Shown: in pieces, positions 35,448 through 45,401 of the stretch
How the letters are laid out: every line of letters starts with the position of its first letter
Position numbering within the stretch: the stretch's first letter is position 1
Position numbers and translations under genes: made by a program
Origin: Flavobacterium oncorhynchi
GTDB taxonomy: Bacteria > Bacteroidota > Bacteroidia > Flavobacteriales > Flavobacteriaceae
Assembly: GCF_002217355.1 (NCBI RefSeq)
Contig: NZ_MUHA01000003.1
Coordinates: 156,510-217,006, forward strand
Reading direction: 5' to 3'
DNA length: 60,497 nucleotides
Notes under the pieces: model-generated
The model's input: the letters and a program-made list of their open reading frames with translations, nothing else
Told to the model about the DNA's origin: nothing
The model's database searches: none

Positions 35448-36449
35448 TTATTGAAAAGCATAAACTAAGCCAACTCCTAAAACTTGGCGTAATTGCATTC
35501 TAGGTCCGTCGTTTACCTGAGATTTTGCGCCTGTAGTAGGATCAATTACATCTTTTTTGGTTTTAATGTCATCATCATAAACTAAATGAACACCAATATT
35601 TGCTTTAACATAAGCATTTACAACAAGGTCTAAACGAGTATCATAATCAATATCGACATTACCAAATCGGTTTAAATAATCGGTATATAAACTTAATCGG
35701 TTTTCGTAGAAAACGTTTTTATAGATTTCGTTTTTCATATAGGCTGTCATAAGAATACCAAATTCGGCTTTTACTTTCTGACCGTTTTCAATTAATATTT
35801 TATTATTTGGATCTAGAGGATCAGTAGCATAAACAGCTTTTTTAACACCAAAAGAACCTTGATCTGCAAGATATTGATCTAATACCAAAGTAGTTTTTAA
35901 TGTAATAGGAGAGAAGTAAAAAGTTCTGTTTTTCTTCTTATTCGAGTTTTCAGCTCCAGCTCCAAGAAATATATAAGCAGGTGCAAAAGGTTTCGAGATA
36001 GCAATATCACGATTAGGATAGTTATAACCATCGGTAAACTGCGTATTAAAATTAAACTTTGCCGAGTAAAACCAATTTGAAACAGTATCTTTTCTAAATC
36101 CGTAAGTTGAGTTTAGTTGAAAAGCATCGTCTGTTTTACGCAATTCAGTTCCGTCTTGTTTGTTTAATCCGTATTTTACAATAAGCTCATTCGCCCATTT
36201 ATGATTTCCTTTTTGGTAAATTCTTCCAAATTCTCCTTTAAACAAACCAGAGATAGAACTTGTTCCCCCCGCACTCCAATTCACAAATGCAATTTCTGAA
36301 ATGTCAAATCCTACTTGATTTTTTTTGGCCCAATTTGAAGGCAGTTTTGGTGCTTTATTAGGATCTATTGTTGTTTGTATTAGTTGGGCAGAGTTTTTAG
36401 TTGTACACAAAAACAATAGAATAAAAAGAGTGGAACGTATTAATTTCAT
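35448..36449 (-). CDS. DUF3078 domain-containing protein
   Basis: Exported protein of 333 residues, probably an outer-membrane or periplasmic beta-rich protein of the DUF3078 family, function unknown. Seen: signal peptide (1-22, LIRSTLFILLFLCTTKNSAQ), WSAGGTSSISGLFKGEF, then long alternating strands and GLVYAFQ at the C-terminus. The start at 36449 was chosen because the signal peptide follows directly; ten further residues upstream are charged and unlike an export signal. It follows dxs after 35 bases and is likely co-transcribed. Confidence 0.8.
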   Translation of the reverse strand: MKLIRSTLFILLFLCTTKNSAQLIQTTIDPNKAPKLPSNWAKKNQVGFDISEIAFVNWSAGGTSSISGLFKGEFGRIYQKGNHKWANELIVKYGLNKQDGTELRKTDDAFQLNSTYGFRKDTVSNWFYSAKFNFNTQFTDGYNYPNRDIAISKPFAPAYIFLGAGAENSNKKKNRTFYFSPITLKTTLVLDQYLADQGSFGVKKAVYATDPLDPNNKILIENGQKVKAEFGILMTAYMKNEIYKNVFYENRLSLYTDYLNRFGNVDIDYDTRLDLVVNAYVKANIGVHLVYDDDIKTKKDVIDPTTGAKSQVNDGPRMQLRQVLGVGLVYAFQ

Positions 36450-36484
36450 TAGGTTTATTTTAATATTTTGGTGCCGCAAAATAA

Positions 36485-38272
36485 TTATTTTGGCTCATTA
36501 GAAAAAAGATTTATTAAATTTTTAACGTCAATTTTACACAATTGTTGTAACTGGTTTACTGTTCCGTGCTCAATAAACTCATCAGGAATTCCTAAAATAT
36601 TGATGTTGTTTTTAAAATTATTTGCGGCTGCAAACTCTAAAATAGCGCTTCCAAAACCACTATTTTTTACCCCGTCTTCTATTGTAATTATGTTATCAAA
36701 TGAAGATAATATCGAGTGTAAAGCCTCATTGTCTAAGGGTTTTATAAAAGGGAAATCGTAATGCGCAATAGTTTCTAAATTTGTACTTTGTTGTAGAGCT
36801 TCGATTACATTATTTCCAATAGTTCCAGTTGATAAAACAGCTGTTTTTGTTCCCTGTTTTAAACAAATTGCTTTCCCGATTTTAATTTTTTCATAATGTC
36901 CGAAATTTTCTACTTCCCAATTTGGCAGCACGCCGCGACCTCTTGGATATCGAATTGCTATTGGGTGTTCTAGACCTAATTGAGCCGTATATAAAATGTT
37001 TTGCAAAGCAATCTCATTGATAGGTGCGTAAATAATCATGTTTGGAATAGAACGCAGATACGCTATATCAAAAACACCATGATGCGTTGCGCCATCTTCG
37101 CCAACTAAACCTGCTCTGTCCAGACAAAAAATAACAGGTAAATTTTGTAAAGCCACATCATGAATAACTTGGTCATAGGCACGCTGTAAAAAAGTCGAAT
37201 AAATATTGCAATATACAATCATGCCTTGAGTTGCCATCCCAGCTGCAAGTGTTACAGCATGCTGTTCGGCAATTCCCACATCAAAAGCACGTTCTGGTAA
37301 TTCGTCCATCATAAATTTTAATGAACTACCAGAAGGCATTGCAGGTGTGATTCCAATTATTTTTTCATTCTTTTTAGCTAAATCTAAAATCGTTAAACCA
37401 AAAACGTCCTGAAATTTAGGCGGTAAATTTTCTTCAGATTTTAAAATGATTTCTCCTGTCGAAGCATCAAATTTTCCGGGTGCATGATATTTTACCTGAT
37501 TTTCTTCAGCTTGCTGTAAACCCTTTCCTTTTGTGGTTACAATATGAAGAAATTTTGGCCCCTTTATGCTTTTTAAACGACTCAATTCTTTGATTAAATT
37601 CGGAAGATCATGTCCGTCGATTGGCCCTGAATAATCAAAATTTAGAGATTTGATCATGTTATTCTTCTTCGGGTTTTTTCCTTCTTTTACAGCAGTAAGA
37701 TAATTTTTAAGAGCCCCAACACTTGGATCAATTCCTATTGCATTATCATTTAAAATAACCAACAAATTGGCATCAGTAACTCCTGCATGATTTAATCCTT
37801 CAAAAGCCATTCCGCTTGCAATAGAAGCATCGCCGATAACTGCAATATGCTGTTTATCGAAATCACCTTTTAATTTTGAAGCAATCGCCATTCCCAATGC
37901 TGCAGAAATTGAAGTCGAAGAATGTCCAACACCAAAAGTATCATAAACACTTTCTGTTCGTTTAGGAAAGCCTGATATTCCGTCGATTTGTCTGTTAGTA
38001 TGGAAAATTTCCCTTCTTTCCGTCAGGATTTTATGTCCGTAAGCCTGATGACCAACATCCCAAACCAACAAATCATCGGGCGTATTAAAAACATAATGAA
38101 GTGCAATTGTAAGTTCGACAACACCTAAACTAGCTCCCAAATGACCTTCTTTTACAGAAACGACATCAATTATAAATTGACGTAATTCTTGTGCAACTTG
38201 TAAAAGTTGTGCCTCAGAAAGTGCGCGTAAATCAGCAGGATTATATATGTTCGAAAGTAAATTGCTTTTCAT
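36485..38272 (-). CDS. dxs: 1-deoxy-D-xylulose-5-phosphate synthase
   Basis: TPP-dependent first enzyme of the MEP isoprenoid pathway: pyruvate plus glyceraldehyde 3-phosphate gives DXP. 595 residues. Seen: VWDVGHQAYGHKILT, TPP site GDASIASGMAFEGLNHAG (about residues 147-164; the usual GDG is GDA here), HVVTTKGKG-type loop, DVGIAEQHAV (about 333-342) and FCLDRAGLVGEDGATHHG. DUF3078 gene downstream. tadA is divergent. Confidence 0.95.
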   Translation of the reverse strand: MKSNLLSNIYNPADLRALSEAQLLQVAQELRQFIIDVVSVKEGHLGASLGVVELTIALHYVFNTPDDLLVWDVGHQAYGHKILTERREIFHTNRQIDGISGFPKRTESVYDTFGVGHSSTSISAALGMAIASKLKGDFDKQHIAVIGDASIASGMAFEGLNHAGVTDANLLVILNDNAIGIDPSVGALKNYLTAVKEGKNPKKNNMIKSLNFDYSGPIDGHDLPNLIKELSRLKSIKGPKFLHIVTTKGKGLQQAEENQVKYHAPGKFDASTGEIILKSEENLPPKFQDVFGLTILDLAKKNEKIIGITPAMPSGSSLKFMMDELPERAFDVGIAEQHAVTLAAGMATQGMIVYCNIYSTFLQRAYDQVIHDVALQNLPVIFCLDRAGLVGEDGATHHGVFDIAYLRSIPNMIIYAPINEIALQNILYTAQLGLEHPIAIRYPRGRGVLPNWEVENFGHYEKIKIGKAICLKQGTKTAVLSTGTIGNNVIEALQQSTNLETIAHYDFPFIKPLDNEALHSILSSFDNIITIEDGVKNSGFGSAILEFAAANNFKNNINILGIPDEFIEHGTVNQLQQLCKIDVKNLINLFSNEPK

Positions 38273-38375
38273 TGTATGGAAAAAAGCAAATTTACGGTTT
38301 TAAATTTAAATTTTACTTTTTGAGATCTATATATAGAATGGGGAGTTTTAATGGAATCTTCTTATTTTTGCATTT

Positions 38376-38819
38376 ATGATAAATCCCTTTACCGACGAAT
38401 ATTTCATGAAAAAAGCTTTGCAGGAAGCTGAAATGGCTTTTGAAAAAGGCGAAATTCCTGTTGGAGCAATAATTGTTGTGGCTGATAAAATAATAGCAAG
38501 AAGCCATAATTTAACAGAATTATTAAATGATGTTACGGCTCATGCCGAAATGCAGTCGATAACCGCTGCTGCCAATTTTCTTGGCGGTAAATACCTAAAA
38601 GATTGTACACTTTATGTAACGCTGGAACCTTGCCAAATGTGTGCAGGAGCTTTATATTGGAGTCAGATTTCGAAAATTGTTTTTGGAGCACGAGACGAAC
38701 AAAGAGGTTTTATAACAATGGGAACAAAACTACATCCAAAAACTACAGTAGTTTCAGGTATAATGGCAAATGAAGCTGCTGATTTAATGAAACGTTTTTT
38801 CTTGGAAAGGCGTAAGTAG
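38376..38819 (+). CDS. tadA: tRNA adenosine deaminase / nucleoside deaminase
   Basis: Zinc deaminase of 147 residues, most likely TadA, which makes inosine at the wobble position of tRNA-Arg(ACG). Seen: catalytic HAE in TAHAEMQSI (about residues 55-63) and zinc motif LEPCQMCAGALYWSQI (about 86-101), followed by the family's FGARDEQRGFI. A -7-like TATTTTTG lies at 38363-38370, very near the start. CMP/guanine deaminases are related, but the motif set fits TadA best. Confidence 0.88.
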   Translation: MINPFTDEYFMKKALQEAEMAFEKGEIPVGAIIVVADKIIARSHNLTELLNDVTAHAEMQSITAAANFLGGKYLKDCTLYVTLEPCQMCAGALYWSQISKIVFGARDEQRGFITMGTKLHPKTTVVSGIMANEAADLMKRFFLERRK

Positions 38820-39353
38820 TTAAAATAAATATCCTCCTGTGTAAACACAGACAAAGAGCATAAAAGAATTAAAGCAGACAATATTGTAAAATGTGTTTTC
38901 AGAAAAACCTTTTTTCGAAAGCAATATCTTTATACTTATTCCGATTGAAAAAAGCAGGATTAGGCAAGTATAAAATTGAATTCCATTGCTGCTTAGACCG
39001 CTGGAAAGTAGATTCGTATAATTTTTTGTTTTGGATTTAATGGTTGTTACAGATTTAAATAATAAAGAAGTTTCAATTGTAATATTATTTTCATCAATAA
39101 ATTCTTTTGCTGTAGAGAAAGTAAATCCTTTTTGCGTAAAATAATGATAAGAAACTTTTTGTTTAGATTTTCCAGAAGTTCTTATAGTGTAATGCGTAAT
39201 TACATCATTAGCTTTTGACGCGGGTAAAACATAATAATCTGCAAAAGCGATCAAAATAAAAAATGTTATGACACGCAGCAGATGTATAATTGTGTTTTTG
39301 TTTTTAATAATAAATTCATTTTCAGAAGAATATCTGTTTGAGTTCTTGGGCAT
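38820..39353 (-). CDS. Hypothetical membrane protein
   Basis: Not recognised. 177 residues with three hydrophobic segments: about 23-45, 127-146 and 155-176, the last ending at the C-terminus. Between the first two lies a polar, Thr/Ser/Lys-rich region of about 80 residues, probably extracytoplasmic. It is convergent with tadA with no gap between the stop codons and divergent from the macroglobulin gene. Base composition does not differ from the neighbours. Confidence 0.7.
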   Translation of the reverse strand: MPKNSNRYSSENEFIIKNKNTIIHLLRVITFFILIAFADYYVLPASKANDVITHYTIRTSGKSKQKVSYHYFTQKGFTFSTAKEFIDENNITIETSLLFKSVTTIKSKTKNYTNLLSSGLSSNGIQFYTCLILLFSIGISIKILLSKKGFSENTFYNIVCFNSFMLFVCVYTGGYLF

Positions 39354-39502
39354 TCTTTTTTAAATTTAGAAACGTTAATTTAATAATTTAATGATTTCTT
39401 TTTGTGAAACTTCAGCAAAAGTTAAAAAAACAAAATAAAGAATTTTCTTCTTAATAAAACCAAAAAATATTATACTTTTATTGCAATTTAATTTGTAATT
39501 TG

Positions 39503-39521
39503 CTGTTATCGCTTATAACAG
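39503..39521. promoter_or_regulatory. Small palindrome upstream of the macroglobulin gene
   Basis: CTGTTAT (39503-39509) and ATAACAG (39515-39521) around five bases, 48 bases before the start codon. It could be an operator or a leader hairpin. Confidence 0.35.
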
Positions 39522-39568
39522 TAAATCCTACTAGTTTTTAATTTGCTAACCATTAATTCTAAATAAAA

Positions 39569-42500
39569 GTGAAAGTAAAAGGATTAAGTCTCGTATTTTT
39601 TGTGTTTTTTATTTTTCAGTCTTGCGGTAGAAAATCAGCTGCAGATTTCAATTCAGATTTTTCACTATTTAAAGATTATATAACCAGTTTTACGGGAGGA
39701 ATCGTTTCTTCGGATTCTGATATTCGTGTGGTTTTGGCTTTTGATAAGAATGATTGGAAACCCAATCAGGAATTAGATGATGATTTGTTTGATATTTCGC
39801 CAAACGTTCATGGAAAAGTGGTGGCACTTTCGACCAATACATTAGCTTTTATTCCAGAGAAAAAACTAAAACCTGGAACAGAATATCAGGTTACTTTAAA
39901 CTTAGATAAACTTACTGCCATTCCAAAAGAGAAGGAAAAGGAACTATCCAAATTCAATTTTACAGTTAAAACGGTTAAACAAGATTTTACCATAAATACT
40001 GGCGACATTCAGTCGTACAGCAAAGAATATCAGTATTTAAACTGCGTTTTGAAAACGGCAGATAATATTGATCTTGAAACGGCTCAAAAATTGGTTGAAG
40101 CGAAACAAAAAGGTAATAATCTTAAAATTAAGTTTGAGAAAACTGCAGGTCCTGCGAAAGAATTTCGTTTTATAATTGACAGTATTCAGCGTCATTCTGA
40201 AGTTTCTAATGTTGAGATTTTATATGATGGAAATGATTTTGATATTGACCAAAAAGGACAAATTGATTTTCCTATTACAAGCATAAATGAATTTAAAGTT
40301 ATAAAAGTTGAAGTTCCAGATGGGAACAATCAATCGGTTTTAATTAATTTTTCTGAGCCTTTGGAAAAAGGTCAAGATTTTGCCGGATTGGTTTCAATTC
40401 AAAATACCAATAATCTTAAGTTTTCTACTCAAGGAAATTTATTAAAAGTATATTTTACGAATCAAAATGCACCTAAAAAAGAAGAACCGGTTGCAGTAGT
40501 TGCACAAGAATCAGCGGTTATTGCAGTAGATTCGGCTGCAGTGGTAGTAGATTCAGCAGCTGTTGCGGTTGATTCAGCAGTCGCAGTTACAGATAATGCG
40601 GTTGAATATGTGCCGGACGAAGAACCTGAACAAGTTGTGACTGGTGAATTATTATTAGAAGTTTTTGAAGGAATCGAGAGTCAATATGGTAAAAAATTAG
40701 AATCAAATTATTCTGAAAAAATCTCTTTCGACCAGATAAAACCAAGTATTCGTTTTGTTAAAAACGGAACAATTTTGCCGAGTTCAAATAATTTAAAATT
40801 GAATTTCGAAGCAGTAAATTTAAGCGCTGTTGATGTAAAAGTATATAAGATTTACAAAAACAATATACTTCAGTTTCTTCAATATAACCAGTTAAACGGC
40901 GGGCAAAACCTCAAAAAAGTCGCACAGCCAATTGCCAAAACCACTTTGAATTTAAGAGAAAGCACACTTGTAAATTTGACAAAATGGAATACATATGCTT
41001 TAGATTTATCTAAAATAATAAAACCGGAACCAGGAGCAATTTATAGAGTAGAGTTTGTATATAAAAAGAAATATTCTCTCTATAAGTGCGAATCATCCAA
41101 TGGAAATGATGATGAAGCAGAAGAGGAGGAAGTAGATGAAAATGATGTGAATTATAGTGGTAATTCGTATGATGATTATTATTACTATGATGATTATAAC
41201 TGGAGAGAAAGTGAGGATCCTTGTTCGGGATCGTATTATTATAATGCAAGAATTGCGACTAATATTTTAGCTTCAGATTTAGGAGTTATTGCGAAAAGAG
41301 GTGAAAACAAGTCGTATTTATTTGCTGTAAATAATATCGTTACAACAGAGCCAGTCTCAAATGCAAGAGTTGATTTATATAATTTCCAACAGCAAAAAAT
41401 TGGTACACAGGCAACAAGCAGTGAAGGTATTGCATCTTTCCAATTAGATAAATTCGCATATTTTGCGATTGTTACTTTAGGCGATCAATCGACTTATGTA
41501 AAGCTTGACGACGGGCTTTCATTATCTGTAAGTAATTTTGATGTTGCCGGCGAGACTTTACAAAAAGGTTTAAAAGGATTTATTTATGGAGAAAGAGGCG
41601 TGTGGCGTCCGGGAGATAATTTGTATTTGTCTTTTATTTTAAATGATGCAGCCAATAAACTTCCGAAATCGCATCCAATAAAATTCAGATTAAATGATCC
41701 AAATGGTAAAACAGTTTATCAGACCGTTCAAAAAATAAACGATTTAAATCATTATGCCTTTATAGTGCCGACAAATCAAGATGCTCCAACAGGAAATTGG
41801 GAAGCAATGGTAAGTGTTGGAGGTGCTAAATTTTATAAAAGCATTAAAATTGAAACGATTAAGCCAAATCGTTTAAAAATCAAGAATACTTTTAGCAGAA
41901 AAACGCTATCGGCATCTTATCCAAATACAGATAATCTTGAAGTGACTTGGCTTCACGGCGCAATTGCGAAAAATCTGAATGTAGAAATGCAAGCTAAATT
42001 TTCGCAGCAAACCACCACGTTCAAAGGATATGAAAAATTTAGTTTTGATGATATCGTTCGTCAATTTAGTACGGAAGAAATTAATGTTTTCTCTGGAAAA
42101 TTAAATGAAAGCGGAAAAGCTTCTGTAAATATCGAACCAAGATTACAAGGTCAAGCACCTGGAATGTTACGTGCTTCGTTCATCACAAAAGTATATGAAG
42201 AAGGCGGTGATTTTAGTACCGATGTTATGTCAACAACTTATTCGCCATACAAAACCTATGTGGGAATAAAATCGCCTGAATTGAACAGATATAATATGCT
42301 TGAAACTAGAGCGAATAATCGTTTTGAAGTAGTTACAGTTGATGAAAACGGAAGACCAAGAGCAGTTAGAAATCTTGAAGTAAGAATTTATAAAGTTGAC
42401 TGGAGATGGTGGTGGGATTCATCAAGCGATAATTTGTCGAATTATAATTCATCAAATTCAACAACAGCTTATAAATCTATTATAATTGACACGGATTCAA

Positions 42501-45256
42501 GCGGAAAAGGAAGTTTTCAATTTGCTTTAACCGATGAAGAATGGGGGCGTTATTTGATTCGTGTTGAAGATACAAACGGCGGGCATGCAACTGCCTTAAC
42601 AGTAAATATTGATTGGCCAATATGGTCCGGAAAAACAAGAAACAGAGATGCTTCAACAGCCAACATGTTAGTTTTTTCTACTGATAAAAAGAATTATGCC
42701 GTTGGAGAAAAAGCACAAATTTCTTTCCCTTCAAGTGAAGGCGGGCGTGCTTTAATTTCTATTGAAAACGGATCTCGTGTGATTCAGACAATTTGGGCAA
42801 AAACGCAAAAAGGTGAAACAAAAGTTGATGTTCCTATTACGGGAGCAATGGCGCCAAATGTTTATTTTAATATCACTTTATTACAGCCTCACGCAACAAC
42901 TAAGAACGATTCGCCAATTCGTATGTACGGAATTGTTCCTGTTGAAGTTGTGGATAAAAACACGATTTTGGCACCAACGATTAATATGCCAGATGTTTTA
43001 AGACCAGAACAACCATTTACAGTAAAAGTGAGTGAAAAAACGGGTAAAGAAATGACGTATACCATTGCGGTTGTCGATGAAGGGCTTTTAGATTTAACTC
43101 GTTTTAAAACACCAAATGCATGGGATAGTTTCTATGTTCGTGAAGCTCTTGGAGTAAAAACATGGGATATTTACGATGATGTAATTGGAGCATATGGAGG
43201 AAAAATAAATCAGATTTTCAGTATAGGCGGAGATCAGGATTTAGGAGGTGGAAAAGCTAAAAAAGCCAATCGTTTTAAACCAGTAGTATTGTATTATGGT
43301 CCGTTTAAATTGGAAAAAGGACAAACAAAATCACACGAATTAAAGCTGCCAAAATATATTGGTTCTGTTAGAACAATGGTTGTGGCAGGAGATGCAAATA
43401 CAAGTGCTTACGGAAGCGTTGAAAAAGCAACTCAAGTTAAGAGTCCGTTGATGGTTTTAGCTTCACTGCCTAGAAAGATTTCGCCATCAGAAAAAGTAAC
43501 ACTTCCAGTAACTGTTTTTGCAACTGAAAATAAAATCAAAAATGTTTCGATTCAGGTAAAAACAAGCAACGGATTGAAAGTAATGGGAAGTGCCGTTCAA
43601 AAACTGAGTTTTGCTCAGCCAGACGAAAAGATGGCTTATTTCAATTTAGTTGTAGGTGCTGCAACTGGAATTGCAAAAGTTCAGGTTATTGCAACATCTG
43701 GAAGCGAGAAATCAGTTTACGATGTTGAAATTGATATGACGAATCCAAATCCTGTTACAAGTACTTTTACAGATGTTGTTTTGTCTCCAAATAGTACTAA
43801 AACAATTTCATGGAAAACATTTGGTGTTGCCGGAAGTAATAAAGCAAGATTAGAAGTCTCGTCTATGCCATCAATGAATTTGAATGGAAGAATGCAATTT
43901 TTAATTCAGTATCCACATGGTTGTGTAGAGCAGACTACTTCTTCGGTTTTTCCTCAATTGTATTTAAGCGATGTGGCTGATATTGACGCGAAACGGAAAG
44001 AGATTATTCAAAAAAATATTGCAGCCGGAATTGCTAGATTAGGAAATTTCCAATTATCAAATGGTGGATTACCTTATTGGCAAGGAGGCACAATTGCAGA
44101 TGATTGGGGAACTTCATACGCAGGACATTTCTTGATTGAAGCGGAGAAAAAAGGATATATTCTACCAATTAATTTCAAATCAAAATGGCTGTCTTATCAG
44201 CAAAAAGAAGCAAAGCAATGGCGTTTTGAACCGAAATACGGTAACGATATGGCTCAGGCTTATAGATTGTATACGCTGGCTTTAGCAGGAAATGCTGATT
44301 TATCCGCAATGAACAGACTTAGAGAAACTAAAGGCATTTCAAACGAAAGTAAACTTCGTCTAGCAGCAGCATATGTTTTAGCAGGACAAAAATCGGCGGG
44401 ACAAAGTTTGTTCCTGAAAACAAGCATTGACGGAGATTCAGATGGATATAGTTATTACTATTATGGTTCAAGCGAAAGAAACAGAGCAATGGCTCTAGAA
44501 ACAATGTTACTTCTAGGACAAACACAAAAAGCATTTACTATGGCGGCAAAATTAGCCAAAGAAATGTCAGCCAATCAATGGATGAGTACGCAGACAACGG
44601 CTTATTGCTTGTACGCGATGTCGAAATTTGCAATTAGCAATGGTCCAAAAGGAATCAATATTCAGTTTAGTAAAAACGGAAAAGGCGAGACAATAAATAC
44701 AAGCAAATCAATTGCAGATCGTAGTATTTCTGCTACTTCTGGAGCAAATAGTATTACGTTGAAAAATAATAAAGCAAATACAGTTTATGTTCGCGTATTG
44801 AATACAGGAATATTACCAATCGGACAAGAGAATGCTGTTCAAAGCGATGTTTCGGCAAGTATTGTTTTCAAAAACAGAAAAGGAAGTGTAATCAATGTTT
44901 CAAGAATCAACCAAGGAACTGAGTTTATCGCCGAAGTTACGGTTAAAAATCAAAGAGGAGAAAGTATTCAAAATGTAGCGTTATCACAAATTCTGCCTTC
45001 AGGATTTGAAATTGTAAACACCCGTTTTACAGATTACGGAGACGCCGTAAACAACATTGCTGATTATATTGATATACGAGACGATAGAACGAATTTCTAT
45101 TTTGGAATGAAAGCCAGAGAAACTAAAGTTTTTAGAATTCTATTAAATGCATCCTATTTAGGTAATTATTATTTACCTGGTTTACAATGCGAAGCCATGT
45201 ATGATAATACTTTCTTAGCTAGAACAAAAGGATTCTGGGTTGAGGTTGTGAAATAA
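39569..45256 (+). CDS. Alpha-2-macroglobulin family lipoprotein
   Basis: Very large protease-trapping lipoprotein, 1895 residues. Seen: GTG start, signal peptide with lipobox FIFQSC (Cys about residue 19), macroglobulin-type beta domains, the MG/bait region in the middle and the thioester motif GCVEQ (Cys1452), followed by an alpha-helical thioester domain. Two low-complexity insertions stand out: VDSAAV repeats at about residues 312-345 and an Asp/Glu/Tyr-rich segment at about 508-557. It is followed by pbpC, the known pairing in which the macroglobulin guards the periplasm and PBP1C repairs peptidoglycan. Confidence 0.92.
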   Translation: MKVKGLSLVFFVFFIFQSCGRKSAADFNSDFSLFKDYITSFTGGIVSSDSDIRVVLAFDKNDWKPNQELDDDLFDISPNVHGKVVALSTNTLAFIPEKKLKPGTEYQVTLNLDKLTAIPKEKEKELSKFNFTVKTVKQDFTINTGDIQSYSKEYQYLNCVLKTADNIDLETAQKLVEAKQKGNNLKIKFEKTAGPAKEFRFIIDSIQRHSEVSNVEILYDGNDFDIDQKGQIDFPITSINEFKVIKVEVPDGNNQSVLINFSEPLEKGQDFAGLVSIQNTNNLKFSTQGNLLKVYFTNQNAPKKEEPVAVVAQESAVIAVDSAAVVVDSAAVAVDSAVAVTDNAVEYVPDEEPEQVVTGELLLEVFEGIESQYGKKLESNYSEKISFDQIKPSIRFVKNGTILPSSNNLKLNFEAVNLSAVDVKVYKIYKNNILQFLQYNQLNGGQNLKKVAQPIAKTTLNLRESTLVNLTKWNTYALDLSKIIKPEPGAIYRVEFVYKKKYSLYKCESSNGNDDEAEEEEVDENDVNYSGNSYDDYYYYDDYNWRESEDPCSGSYYYNARIATNILASDLGVIAKRGENKSYLFAVNNIVTTEPVSNARVDLYNFQQQKIGTQATSSEGIASFQLDKFAYFAIVTLGDQSTYVKLDDGLSLSVSNFDVAGETLQKGLKGFIYGERGVWRPGDNLYLSFILNDAANKLPKSHPIKFRLNDPNGKTVYQTVQKINDLNHYAFIVPTNQDAPTGNWEAMVSVGGAKFYKSIKIETIKPNRLKIKNTFSRKTLSASYPNTDNLEVTWLHGAIAKNLNVEMQAKFSQQTTTFKGYEKFSFDDIVRQFSTEEINVFSGKLNESGKASVNIEPRLQGQAPGMLRASFITKVYEEGGDFSTDVMSTTYSPYKTYVGIKSPELNRYNMLETRANNRFEVVTVDENGRPRAVRNLEVRIYKVDWRWWWDSSSDNLSNYNSSNSTTAYKSIIIDTDSSGKGSFQFALTDEEWGRYLIRVEDTNGGHATALTVNIDWPIWSGKTRNRDASTANMLVFSTDKKNYAVGEKAQISFPSSEGGRALISIENGSRVIQTIWAKTQKGETKVDVPITGAMAPNVYFNITLLQPHATTKNDSPIRMYGIVPVEVVDKNTILAPTINMPDVLRPEQPFTVKVSEKTGKEMTYTIAVVDEGLLDLTRFKTPNAWDSFYVREALGVKTWDIYDDVIGAYGGKINQIFSIGGDQDLGGGKAKKANRFKPVVLYYGPFKLEKGQTKSHELKLPKYIGSVRTMVVAGDANTSAYGSVEKATQVKSPLMVLASLPRKISPSEKVTLPVTVFATENKIKNVSIQVKTSNGLKVMGSAVQKLSFAQPDEKMAYFNLVVGAATGIAKVQVIATSGSEKSVYDVEIDMTNPNPVTSTFTDVVLSPNSTKTISWKTFGVAGSNKARLEVSSMPSMNLNGRMQFLIQYPHGCVEQTTSSVFPQLYLSDVADIDAKRKEIIQKNIAAGIARLGNFQLSNGGLPYWQGGTIADDWGTSYAGHFLIEAEKKGYILPINFKSKWLSYQQKEAKQWRFEPKYGNDMAQAYRLYTLALAGNADLSAMNRLRETKGISNESKLRLAAAYVLAGQKSAGQSLFLKTSIDGDSDGYSYYYYGSSERNRAMALETMLLLGQTQKAFTMAAKLAKEMSANQWMSTQTTAYCLYAMSKFAISNGPKGINIQFSKNGKGETINTSKSIADRSISATSGANSITLKNNKANTVYVRVLNTGILPIGQENAVQSDVSASIVFKNRKGSVINVSRINQGTEFIAEVTVKNQRGESIQNVALSQILPSGFEIVNTRFTDYGDAVNNIADYIDIRDDRTNFYFGMKARETKVFRILLNASYLGNYYLPGLQCEAMYDNTFLARTKGFWVEVVK

Positions 45257-45265
45257 AATTTATTA

Positions 45266-45329
45266 GCCGCAGATTATATGGATTAAAAGGATTTTTAAAA
45301 ATTTGTGATAATTAGTGTAATCTGTGGCT
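45266..45329. repeat. Inverted repeat, AGCCGCAGATTA type
   Basis: AGCCGCAGATTA faces TAATCTGTGGCT. It is related to the copy at 18130-18190 and separates the macroglobulin and pbpC genes. Confidence 0.7.
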
Positions 45330-45401
45330 AAAAAAAAAACTTAGCGAACTTTGCGTCCCGATTGCTGTCGGGATAGCATCTTTGCAGTTAAAAAACAAGT
45401 A

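Noticed and set aside
39594..45256. Additional genes on the opposite strand within the macroglobulin gene
   Set aside because: The reading frames there are short, lack start contexts and mirror the low-complexity Asp/Tyr coding region. They are shadows of the large gene.
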